This document shows positions 1-5,723 of a stretch of DNA of 6,736 nt, in pieces. Position 1 is the first letter of the stretch. Every line of letters starts with the position of its first letter. The stretch lies in contig PCWD01000045.1 in NCBI GenBank assembly GCA_002787255.1, forward strand, positions 1 to 6,736, read 5' to 3'. Source of the DNA: Parcubacteria group bacterium CG11_big_fil_rev_8_21_14_0_20_39_14. Lineage in GTDB: Bacteria; Patescibacteriota; Minisyncoccia; Minisyncoccales; GCA-002787255. The position numbers and the translations under genes were made by a program. The notes under the pieces were generated by a model, which was given only the letters and a program-made list of their open reading frames with translations, had not been told where the DNA came from and searched no databases.

Positions 1-5
1 GCGTT

Positions 6-68
6 TATTCGCAGGCCGCCTCAAACTTCGAGGTTGGAGCGCTCTTTTTTTAGGCGGCCCTATTCGCA
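6..68. repeat. Short inverted-repeat element flanked by 8-bp direct repeats
   Basis: The octamer TATTCGCA occurs at 6-13 and again at 61-68. Between them the sequence begins with GGCCGCCT (14-21) and ends with its exact reverse complement AGGCGGCC (52-59), followed by one extra C. Inverted ends inside direct repeats are the layout of a very small insertion with a target duplication, such as a MITE-like remnant. At 46 bp between the outer inverted ends it is short for that class. It could instead be a simple hairpin in a transcript. A nested CCTC/GAGG pairing (19-22 with 30-33) also exists. Confidence 0.4.
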
Positions 69-217
69 AAAATTCGCGAAAAACTTCAGGGGTTAAGAAA
101 AACTCGCTATGAGTTCAGGTTTTATTATTGTATCACCTTGAATTACAAAATGCAAATCTAACAGCTAAATTCAGGCAATTCAAAAACTTCTTTGGATTTC
201 CCAAATTTAGTTAATAG

Positions 218-246
218 CCCCGTTAGATATAACCTATCTAACGGGG
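218..246. repeat. Perfect 12-bp palindromic hairpin
   Basis: CCCCGTTAGATA (218-229) and TATCTAACGGGG (235-246) are perfect reverse complements separated by the 5-nt loop TAACC. No T-run follows on either strand, so this is not an ordinary intrinsic terminator. My recollection is that similar CCCCGTTAGA/TCTAACGGGG palindromes occur between genes in Parcubacteria-like genomes, but I cannot verify this here. A dispersed palindromic repeat, possibly REP-like or an IS200/IS605-type end, is the best label. Confidence 0.65.
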
Positions 247-292
247 TGAAGTTTCTTACGTCGCTCGGCTTTTGCTCGCTCCTAAGATTGGG

Positions 293-319
293 GTCAAAGC
301 CAATCTACTTGGCCTTGAC
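293..319 (-). repeat. 11-bp hairpin, fully paired only as minus-strand RNA
   Basis: GTCAA-A-GCCAA (293-303) pairs with TTGGC-C-TTGAC (309-319) around a 5-nt loop. The single A/C mismatch on the plus strand becomes a U-G wobble in the minus-strand transcript, so the helix is continuous only there. Positions 292-299 (GGTCAAAG) are also perfectly complementary to 341-348 (CTTTGACC), which would give an alternative pairing. The function is unknown. Confidence 0.35.
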
Positions 320-441
320 GGGCTATGTTCTATTTAGCATCTTTGACCTAAGAAATTATGGCGCAATCTACCAGGGTATGAAATTTCTAAATTGCTCAAC
401 TATGACATTATCATGTTGCTGCGACAAAATTGGCAGACTGG

Positions 442-470
442 TTGACAAAAATTTTTGGTGGTGATACCTT
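442..470 (+). promoter_or_regulatory. Tentative sigma70-type promoter of ftsH
   Basis: A perfect -35 hexamer TTGACA (442-447) is followed after 17 nt by TACCTT (465-470), which matches the -10 consensus at only three of six positions. A better-looking TATAAA (470-475) lies too far from the -35 at 22 nt. The site is 60-90 bp upstream of the ftsH start and is the best candidate in the region, but the -10 assignment is weak. Confidence 0.35.
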
Positions 471-507
471 ATAAAAGATGGGAGTACCTTAAAAATATTT
501 AAAGATG
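465..507 (+). repeat. Direct repeat TACCTTA...AGATG, 20-bp period
   Basis: TACCTTATAAAAGATG (465-480) is followed by a related copy at 485-507, which also begins TACCTTA and ends AAAGATG. The two TACCTTA words start exactly 20 bp apart, close to two helical turns. They sit just before the ftsH start and overlap the candidate -10, so a tandem operator is conceivable. This could also be chance in A/T-rich sequence. Confidence 0.25.
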
Positions 508-531
508 TAGTGAATATTGAAGGAGGGAAAA

Positions 532-2841
532 ATGGGATGGTTGTGGCTGATATGGCGATTGGTAAGACGTTTTATTTTTAGGCGGAGTGACCAAAAAACC
601 GGGGAGCCGGAGCTCCGCAAAGATGGGTCAAAAAAGTTTTCCCAAATATTTCGTGAAAAGAAAGTTTTTATTATAACAGCTGTTCTGGTTTCTCTTTTGG
701 TTTTGGGCGGCACCAGTTTCTGGATTCACTCTTCAATTGAGAATGCCAGGCGTCCGGAAAAGCAAACCGAACAATTTTTTGTTGATGAGGTCTTGCCAAA
801 TACTAAGGATGTTGTTTATTTAGAAGAGGTTAAAGAAAAATTGCAGTCAGACCAAATTGAATCTGTTTATATTCAAGGCGAACCAAGAGATCCTTACACC
901 TTTATGAACTATTACCTAAAATATAAGGGAGAGGAGGATTATCATCTCCTTCAGGCTCGAATTGATGAGGTGATAGTTTTAAAAGGCAAGTCCCAAAAAC
1001 TCTATCTTGTTTTCTCTCAGGCTTTAGAGTTTTTTGGTGTTCACCAGGTCATAGTAAGTTCTGATATCAAAAAAGAGGTTTTGCCAAATATAAGAGGAGA
1101 AATAACAATTGAATCCTTTGAAGAGGCTCTAAGAGCCGGCAAGATAGAAATTGTTTATCTGAAAGGCAAAAAGGATGAACAGCCAAAACTAACTGAATAT
1201 GTTATTAAGCTTTCAGACGAGGAAAAAGGTTATTATCTTCTTACTATTCCCGCTGATTATATGATGGAATTTGAATATACTCCGTCGGAGAAATTAATGG
1301 AACTTAGAGTTGCTTTTGAGAGCCGCGGCGTTCTTAAACGGCCTGTGCCGCCAAATCCCAAAGGTCTTGGTGTTACCACTGAACCCTGGTTCCAGATAGC
1401 CATAATTTTGCTTGTTGTTTCGGGACTGACCGGCGGGTTTTATTTTATTTGGCGAAGACAAATGGGCGGCGGCGGATTCCTCAAGGCAAAAGGTCGGAAA
1501 ATTACAATCCCGGTTACTTTTTCCGATGTTGCCGGAATAGACGAAGCAAAAGAAGAAACCTGGGAAATGATAGAATATCTAAAAGATCCTAAGCCCTATC
1601 AGGAACTTTGCGCCAAACTGATAAAAGGAGTTCTGCTTTACGGCCCTCCCGGAACCGGCAAAACCCTGCTTGCCAGGGCAATAGCCGGCGAGGCGAATAT
1701 ACCCTACAAAATAATAAGCGGCTCGGAGTTTCACGAAATGTTTGTTGGAGTTGGAGCCAGCCGGGCTCGGAAGCTTTTTGAGGAAGCAACAAAATTAGCT
1801 CCTTATTTAATAATAATAGATGAGTTGGATTCAGCCGCTCCGAAAAGAAGCGCCGGATTGGAGGTTCATCCCGAAGCAACAAGTTTAGTTAATCAATTAT
1901 TAAGCCTATTGGACACACTTGAAAAAGAAGACATACCGGTTTTTGTCATCGGTATTACCAATCGGCCCGATATGCTTGACCCGGCTCTTCTTAGACCCGG
2001 CAGATTTGACCGTCATATTGAAATTCCCCTTCCAACTGCCGAAGGCAGAGCAGCGATTTTAAGGGTACACATTGAAAGACCCAAGCCGAGACCCGTGGAT
2101 CCTGACCTTGATTTTACTACCGTTGTTAAAGAAACCCAGGGATTTTCCGGAGCTCATTTAGCCGCTTTGGTTAATGAAGCCTCTCTTAGAGCAGTCAGAG
2201 AAAAACGAAAAATAATAATCTTGGAAGATTTCCAACAATCAATTGAAAGAGTTTTAATGGGACCGGAAAAGAAACTTAAATTAACCGACAAAGAAAAAGA
2301 AATAATTGCCTGGCACGAGTCGGGTCATGCTTTAATCGGAAAGTCTTTGCCGGAAACCGACCCGCTTCAGTTCATAACCATTTTACCTCGCGGTAAAGCT
2401 TTGGGTCACACCAGATTTTTGCCCGCAGAATCTCATATTACAAGCGAGGACAAATTATTTAACGAAATTAAGATATTTATGGGAGGCAGAGCAGCAGAGG
2501 AAATTCGGTTTGGAAAAAGAAGCAGCGGGGCAGCCGGAGATATAGAAATAGCAACCAGCCTTGCTCGTTCAGCGGTCTGTGTTCTCGGAATGTCAGAACT
2601 TGGGCCAATCAGAGTGGCTGATTCCGGCGGAGCTTTTTATTCACCTTTTCTTTGGAGCGAAAATTTCCGCCAGCAGGTTGACGAAGAAATAAAACGAATC
2701 CTTAATGATTGTTACAGGGGAGCGCTTGAGCTTTTGAGAGAAAATGAGAAAAAATTAAACACTTTAGCTCGAGCTTTGCTTGAGTCCCCCAAGAAAAGAT
2801 TGGTTGAATCAGAAATTGATGAAATTATAAACAATGCCTAA
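532..2841 (+). CDS. ftsH: FtsH-type ATP-dependent zinc metalloprotease, duplicated external domain
   Basis: This is a membrane-anchored AAA+ protease that unfolds and degrades membrane and short-lived cytosolic proteins as a hexamer. The start is ATG 532, because AAGGAGGG (520-527) lies 4 nt upstream; the TTG at 517 falls just ahead of that site. The product is 769 aa, longer than the usual 610-650. The order is: Trp/Arg-rich N-terminus (1-18), first membrane helix (about 46-65), external region (about 66-287), second helix (about 288-307), AAA+ domain with Walker A GPPGTGKT (371-378), pore FVG (404-406), Walker B IIIDELD (427-433) and arginine fingers R491/R494, then the M41 peptidase with HESGH (595-599) and third zinc ligand D670. 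All catalytic residues seem intact. The external region is about three times the size familiar from E. coli and reads as two copies of the FtsH external fold. It is monocistronic by its terminator. Family assignment is near certain; the duplication is my alignment by eye. Confidence 0.97.
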   Translation: MGWLWLIWRLVRRFIFRRSDQKTGEPELRKDGSKKFSQIFREKKVFIITAVLVSLLVLGGTSFWIHSSIENARRPEKQTEQFFVDEVLPNTKDVVYLEEVKEKLQSDQIESVYIQGEPRDPYTFMNYYLKYKGEEDYHLLQARIDEVIVLKGKSQKLYLVFSQALEFFGVHQVIVSSDIKKEVLPNIRGEITIESFEEALRAGKIEIVYLKGKKDEQPKLTEYVIKLSDEEKGYYLLTIPADYMMEFEYTPSEKLMELRVAFESRGVLKRPVPPNPKGLGVTTEPWFQIAIILLVVSGLTGGFYFIWRRQMGGGGFLKAKGRKITIPVTFSDVAGIDEAKEETWEMIEYLKDPKPYQELCAKLIKGVLLYGPPGTGKTLLARAIAGEANIPYKIISGSEFHEMFVGVGASRARKLFEEATKLAPYLIIIDELDSAAPKRSAGLEVHPEATSLVNQLLSLLDTLEKEDIPVFVIGITNRPDMLDPALLRPGRFDRHIEIPLPTAEGRAAILRVHIERPKPRPVDPDLDFTTVVKETQGFSGAHLAALVNEASLRAVREKRKIIILEDFQQSIERVLMGPEKKLKLTDKEKEIIAWHESGHALIGKSLPETDPLQFITILPRGKALGHTRFLPAESHITSEDKLFNEIKIFMGGRAAEEIRFGKRSSGAAGDIEIATSLARSAVCVLGMSELGPIRVADSGGAFYSPFLWSENFRQQVDEEIKRILNDCYRGALELLRENEKKLNTLARALLESPKKRLVESEIDEIINNA

Positions 2842-2849
2842 ATAGAGTA

Positions 2850-2915
2850 GGGGGAAGGTGATGCCCCCCGCTATATTAAAGTCCCTTGCCGAAAATTTTC
2901 GGACAAGGGCTTTTT
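2850..2915 (+). terminator. Intrinsic terminator of ftsH (tandem hairpins)
   Basis: CCCTTG (2883-2888) pairs with CAAGGG (2904-2909) around the palindrome CCGAAAATTTTCGG (2889-2902) with one bulged A, and five T residues follow (2911-2915). This is a good plus-strand intrinsic terminator 42 nt past the ftsH stop. A first hairpin, GGGGG (2850-2854) with the C-run at 2864-2869, precedes it but has no T-tract. Confidence 0.85.
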
Positions 2916-2964
2916 ATTACAAAAACCAGAGGGTATAATTAAAGGTATAATTATTGCTGTTTCC

Positions 2965-2993
2965 TTGCTTAAATATTAAATATGAAATATACT
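2965..2993 (+). promoter_or_regulatory. Promoter of the DksA-like gene
   Basis: TTGCTT (2965-2970), a 17-nt spacer and TATACT (2988-2993) form a plausible sigma70-type promoter. Transcription would begin near 3000, about 7-8 nt before the ATG at 3008, giving an mRNA with almost no leader. This agrees with the absence of a Shine-Dalgarno sequence. Two further TATAAT words (2934-2939 and 2946-2951) lie upstream without good -35 partners. Confidence 0.6.
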
Positions 2994-3007
2994 AAAAATA
3001 GTGTCTT

Positions 3008-3361
3008 ATGGATAAAAAACTAATTGAAGAATTAAAATTAAAATTGTTGGAGGAAAAGAAGGATTTAGAAAAGATTCTAAAGGGTTTTGCCAAAAAAGAC
3101 CCCCATACGCCTGGCGGCTGGAGAGCTAATGTGCCGAAGTATGACGGAGGGCATATGGAAGAAGAGAGTGATGAAGTTGAGCATTATCAAAATCTCCTTT
3201 CTCAAGAAGCGAGTCTGGAAAACCGTCTTAAAGAAATTGAAGAAGCCCTGGATAAAATCCAAACCGGAAAATACGGAATTTGTGAAAATTGCGGAAAAGA
3301 AATTGAAATTGGAAGATTAAAAACTTACCCGGCGGCAAAAACCTGCCTTCGTTGCAAATAG
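3008..3361 (+). CDS. DksA/TraR-family zinc-finger transcription regulator
   Basis: This 117-aa protein belongs to the DksA/TraR C4 zinc-finger family, whose members bind the RNA polymerase secondary channel and tune initiation, often with (p)ppGpp. Residues 1-28 and about 60-85 are charged, Leu-rich helices suited to the coiled coil. The C-terminus has C92-x2-C95 and C113-x2-C116 in a KYGICENCG...KTCLRCK context typical of the family. At the place where E. coli DksA has its acidic tip DPVDRA, this protein has DEVEHY (D55, E58), so acidity is kept but the alanine is not. The length matches short TraR/YteA-type members rather than 151-aa DksA. The ATG start has no visible ribosome binding site and lies 14 nt after the -10 box. 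yifB follows 63 nt downstream on the same strand. The exact orthologue is uncertain, so no symbol is given. Confidence 0.9.
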   Translation: MDKKLIEELKLKLLEEKKDLEKILKGFAKKDPHTPGGWRANVPKYDGGHMEEESDEVEHYQNLLSQEASLENRLKEIEEALDKIQTGKYGICENCGKEIEIGRLKTYPAAKTCLRCK

Positions 3362-3417
3362 CAAATCGCAAGTAGCAAATCGTTATTACGATAAGCGATT
3401 TGCGATAGGCGACTTGC
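3361..3417 (+). repeat. Hairpin-rich spacer between the DksA-like gene and yifB
   Basis: GCAAATCG-TTAT (3375-3386) pairs with ATAA-G-CGATTTGC (3391-3403), a 12-bp stem with one bulged G and loop TACG. The word GCAAATCG also occurs at 3361-3368 and can pair with the same 3' arm, so alternative folds exist. No T-tract follows, so it should not terminate transcription by itself. It ends 21 nt before the yifB GTG and could affect translation or mRNA stability of the second gene. Confidence 0.5.
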
Positions 3418-3424
3418 CAAAAAC

Positions 3425-4957
3425 GTGCCTTCTAAAGTATTTTCATCGGCCATCGTCGGGCTGGATGCTCAACCAGTAGAAGTGGAGGTTGATTTAATCG
3501 GCGGTCTTTATGCTTTTAGCATCGTTGGCTTGCCCGATAAAGCGGTAGGGGAAGCAAGGGAAAGGGTCTCGGCCGCTATTAAAAATAGCGGTTTTTTGCC
3601 GCCTCAAAAATCAAGGCAAAAACTTACAGTCAATCTTGCGCCAGCCGATTTAAAAAAGGAGGGGGCTGGTTATGATTTATCCATTGCCCTGGGATATCTT
3701 TTAGCTTCTGGTCAGACAATTTTTGAACCTAAAGCTAAAATTTTTGTCGGCGAACTTTCTTTGGACGGGAATTTACGGCCGGTCTGGGGAATAATATCCA
3801 CGGCTTTAATGGCGAAGGAGCAAGGTTTTAAAACTTTCATTTTACCAAAAGAAAACGCTAAAGAAGCCTCTTTAATAAGGGGGATTGCGATTATCCCGGT
3901 AGAAAATCTGAAAGAAGCGGTGCTTTATCTTGAAGGAAAAAAAGCAATTAAACCCCAGGAAACCGACATTAATGAATTTTTAAGCGAGCTAAAATATGCT
4001 GTTGATATGGCATTTATCAAGGGTCAGGAATCAGCCAAAAGAGCCCTGGAAATCGCCGCAGCCGGCGGCCACAACATCCTGATGACCGGCCCGCCGGGCG
4101 GCGGAAAAACTCTTCTGGCTAAAGCCCTGCCCTCAATTTTGCCAAAAATGAATCTGAAAGAAGCTCTGGAAGTAACCAAAATTTACAGTGTTTCCGGTTT
4201 TTTAAAAAAAGACAGGCCTTTAATTTTGGAACGACCATTTCGTTCGCCCCACCACACCTCTTCCGAAGCCGCTATTATTGGCGGAGGCAATCCCCCGAAA
4301 CCCGGGGAGATAAGCTTAGCCCACCGGGGAATTTTATTTTTAGACGAAGCCCCGGAATTTCACCGAGATGTTTTGGAAAGTTTAAGACAACCCCTGGAGG
4401 AAGGAGAAATTACTGTTGCCAGAACCAAGGGAGCTTATACTTTTCCGGCCGAGTTTATTTTAATAGCCGCTAAAAATCCCTGCCCTTGCGGATATTATGA
4501 CGACCCCCAGCGCGAGTGCGCTTGCTCGCCTTCCCAAATTGCCAAATATCAGAAAAAACTTTCCGGTCCCCTGCTTGATAGGATTGACATCCATATTGAA
4601 GTTCCCAGAGTTGAAGCCGATATTTTATTGGGAGAAAAGGTTGCCGAGGAAAGCGAGAAAATTCGGGAAAGAATAAAAATTGCCCGAGAAATTCAGGAAA
4701 ACAGATTTATGGCCGGAGGAGAAGAGATCTTTACCAATTCAGAAATGAATATCCCTAAAATCAAAAAATACTGCCAGATTGACAGTTTTTCTTTAGACCT
4801 TATCAGGAAATCCTTGAAAACTCGGGCCCTTTCAGCTCGAGCTTATCACCGAATTTTAAAGGTGGCTCGAACAATTGCCGACCTGGCTGACTCATCAGAT
4901 ATTAAATCTGATAATATCGCCGAAGCAATTCAGTACCGAACCAGAAAAGAAGAGTAG
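3425..4957 (+). CDS. yifB: YifB/ComM family Mg-chelatase-like AAA+ ATPase
   Basis: This is a 510-aa full-length member of the YifB/ComM family, which includes the ComM helicase that promotes branch migration during natural transformation. The N-terminal ChlI/Lon-like domain (about 1-180) opens with the family signature KVFSSAIVGLDAQPVEVEVD. The Mg-chelatase AAA+ core has Walker A GPPGGGKT (222-229) and Walker B ILFLDEAPEF (about 303-312). The cysteine cluster C353/C355 and C365/C367 follows, then SGPLLDRIDI and the C-terminal Mg-chelatase domain (about 415-508). DEAPEF replaces the more usual DELPEF, a mild change. The start is GTG 3425, chosen because the family signature begins three residues later. 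No ribosome binding site is visible. It probably shares a transcript with the DksA-like gene. A role in DNA uptake is known for ComM but inferred here, as no other competence gene is in view. Confidence 0.95.
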   Translation: MPSKVFSSAIVGLDAQPVEVEVDLIGGLYAFSIVGLPDKAVGEARERVSAAIKNSGFLPPQKSRQKLTVNLAPADLKKEGAGYDLSIALGYLLASGQTIFEPKAKIFVGELSLDGNLRPVWGIISTALMAKEQGFKTFILPKENAKEASLIRGIAIIPVENLKEAVLYLEGKKAIKPQETDINEFLSELKYAVDMAFIKGQESAKRALEIAAAGGHNILMTGPPGGGKTLLAKALPSILPKMNLKEALEVTKIYSVSGFLKKDRPLILERPFRSPHHTSSEAAIIGGGNPPKPGEISLAHRGILFLDEAPEFHRDVLESLRQPLEEGEITVARTKGAYTFPAEFILIAAKNPCPCGYYDDPQRECACSPSQIAKYQKKLSGPLLDRIDIHIEVPRVEADILLGEKVAEESEKIRERIKIAREIQENRFMAGGEEIFTNSEMNIPKIKKYCQIDSFSLDLIRKSLKTRALSARAYHRILKVARTIADLADSSDIKSDNIAEAIQYRTRKEE

Positions 4958-5092
4958 ACGAAGGCAATAACTTCTTTGACACGCTCGCTCGCTTCCAGCG
5001 GCTCGCTCGCTAAGTCCTTGGCGAAATTCTCGCCTTCGGCGAGACCAAGCAATTTCGCCTGCGGATTGTCTCAGAAGCTATTGCCTTCATCT
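4956..5092. repeat. 137-nt folded element bounded by 20-bp inverted repeat
   Basis: Positions 4956-4975 pair with 5073-5092 over 20 bp with two mismatches (C4959/A5089 and A4970/C5078). Both become G-U wobbles in the minus-strand RNA, so the helix is uninterrupted only there. Inside are GACA/TGTC (4978-4981 with 5067-5070), an 11-bp direct repeat GCTCGCTCGCT (4983-4993 and 5001-5011), and a nested stem GGCGAAATT (5020-5028) with AATTTCGCC (5051-5059). That stem encloses hairpin CTCGCC-TTC-GGCGAG (5029-5043). The left arm overlaps the yifB stop codon. It could be a MITE-like insertion with long terminal inverted repeats, or a structured RNA. I see no clear target duplication and no T-tract. 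Confidence 0.6.
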
Positions 5093-5413
5093 TGAAGGAA
5101 AAAAAAAGAGAAAGCGAAAACCTTACTCGACCGGAGTTTACCCCCTTCTTTCTGAAGAAAGGGGGAAGCGAGGCTTTTCTTAGCGGCAAGCCCGAGCCTC
5201 GAAAAAAGAAGTGGAAAAATAAAAGTGTGATAAAAATGGCTCGCTTTGGAAGTTGGAAGAAAGAAAAAATGGAATCCTGCCTGCTCGGCTTCCGATAGGT
5301 CTTTTTCGGGAACATTCCCAGGCCTTATAAAAGAAAAGAGAAATAGGAAATTGAAATTAAAAATGAAAAAGGAAAAACTAAAAACAACAACTGAAAAGTA
5401 AAAACTGAAGCAA
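5093..5413. other. Gene-free spacer with hairpins and purine-rich tract
   Basis: No gene is supportable here; open frames on both strands are low-complexity (Lys/Glu on plus, Phe/Ser on minus) and overlap each other. Three hairpins can be read: CCCCCTT...AAGGGGG at 5141-5165, CGAGGCT (5169-5175) with AGCCTCG (5195-5201), and AGGTCT (5297-5302) with AGGCCT (5320-5325), which encloses GGGAA/TTCCC. The plus strand is strongly purine-rich, and 5326-5413 is almost only A and G with a few T. Loose AAATTGAAATTAAAAATG-like repetition suggests slippage-prone filler. GCTCG words at 5240 and 5284 echo those in the folded element just upstream. Confidence 0.55.
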
Positions 5414-5441
5414 AAAAATCGGAGGTTCAACTCCGATTTTT
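5414..5441. terminator. Bidirectional intrinsic terminator
   Basis: AAAAATCGGAG (5414-5424) and CTCCGATTTTT (5431-5441) form a perfect 11-bp stem around the 6-nt loop GTTCAA. The A-run on the left and T-run on the right let it work in both directions. It lies between convergent groups: yifB on plus and the small membrane protein gene on minus. Confidence 0.85.
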
Positions 5442-5450
5442 CTACGAAAT

Positions 5451-5480
5451 CTTGCGAGGCTTAACCTCGTAAGAATTTTT
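5451..5480 (+). terminator. Second plus-strand intrinsic terminator
   Basis: CTTGCGAGG (5451-5459) pairs with CCTCGTAAG (5465-5473) across loop CTTAA, with one G-U wobble in plus-strand RNA that would be a mismatch in minus-strand RNA. TTTTT (5476-5480) follows. It backs up the terminator at 5414-5441 for transcription arriving from the yifB side. Confidence 0.75.
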
Positions 5481-5486
5481 CTGCCT

Positions 5487-5693
5487 TCAACAAGGCGACT
5501 TCCACCCTTTAGTTGAATAAAACTCCTGATTGAGAGTATGGGTTGCCCAATTCACAAGACCTATAAACGTTAGGAGGAAAAGCATTATTCCTATTCCTCC
5601 CCACCTCCCGTCTAAAAAACCAGCAATACCGCACATCACCCAAGCTACTATCACCGCGTGTGCTGAAATTAAGATTTTTATTCCTCTTGTCAT
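5487..5693 (-). CDS. Small two-helix membrane protein of unknown function
   Basis: I do not recognise this 68-aa protein. It has a short basic N-terminus (MTRGIK), a first hydrophobic helix (about residues 7-27), a tight turn DGRWGG and a second hydrophobic helix (about 33-51). A polar tail with NQEFYSTKGW follows, ending in a cysteine. The prediction is a membrane hairpin with both ends on the same, probably cytoplasmic, side. The start is ATG 5693, because AAAGGAG lies 7 nt upstream; an in-frame TTG at 5732 would add 13 charged residues but would fall in the leader hairpin. The gene has its own promoter inside the end of the preceding nucleotidyltransferase gene and a terminator 46 nt past its stop. 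A function in the neighbouring toxin-like module is possible but unsupported, since the separate promoter argues for independent expression. Confidence 0.8.
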   Translation of the reverse strand: MTRGIKILISAHAVIVAWVMCGIAGFLDGRWGGIGIMLFLLTFIGLVNWATHTLNQEFYSTKGWKSPC

Positions 5694-5723
5694 TTCATTT
5701 CTCCTTTCTCTGTAAATTTCCTT

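Larger units (their letters stand above)
1..531. other. Gene-free upstream region with several palindromes
   Basis: I find no supportable gene in this stretch. The longest open frame (192-464) begins with TTG, lacks a ribosome binding site and runs straight through a perfect palindrome, so I treat it as chance. What can be seen is an inverted-repeat element with flanking direct repeats (6-68), a short hairpin (AACTC/GAGTT, 101-115), a 12-bp palindrome (218-246), an 11-bp hairpin (293-319) and a small bulged hairpin (397-418). GC-rich words such as CGCTCGGCT and GCTCGCTC near 261-281 recur in the spacer after yifB. The last 90 bases carry the likely promoter and leader of ftsH. An unrecognised small RNA or the remains of a decayed mobile element are both possible. 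Confidence 0.6.

Noticed and set aside
14..59. Integron attC-like site
   Set aside because: The GTTRRRY/RYYYAAC core sites are absent and no integrase or cassette structure is visible.
192..464. 90-codon open frame on plus strand
   Set aside because: It has a TTG start without ribosome binding site, runs through the perfect 218-246 palindrome and the ftsH promoter -35, and has an unremarkable protein with no recognised motif.
1589..1882. Minus-strand open frame inside ftsH
   Set aside because: It lies antisense to the conserved AAA+ core, where codon constraints of the real gene create long frames by chance.
2861..2938. 25-codon frame starting ATGCCCCCC after an AAGGTG word
   Set aside because: It runs straight through the ftsH intrinsic terminator and has no recognisable product.
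5092..5298. 68-codon plus-strand open frame after yifB
   Set aside because: Lys/Glu-rich, runs through two hairpins, has no family resemblance and is explained by purine-rich composition.
5010..5430. Two overlapping minus-strand open frames (5010-5315 and 5071-5430)
   Set aside because: Both are Phe/Ser-rich low-complexity translations of an A-rich plus strand, overlap each other in different frames, and cross hairpins.
5419..5437. tRNA T-arm look-alike (GGTTCAACTCC)
   Set aside because: A canonical 5-bp T-stem cannot be formed in register, and no acceptor or anticodon arm is nearby; the sequence is the loop and stem of a terminator.
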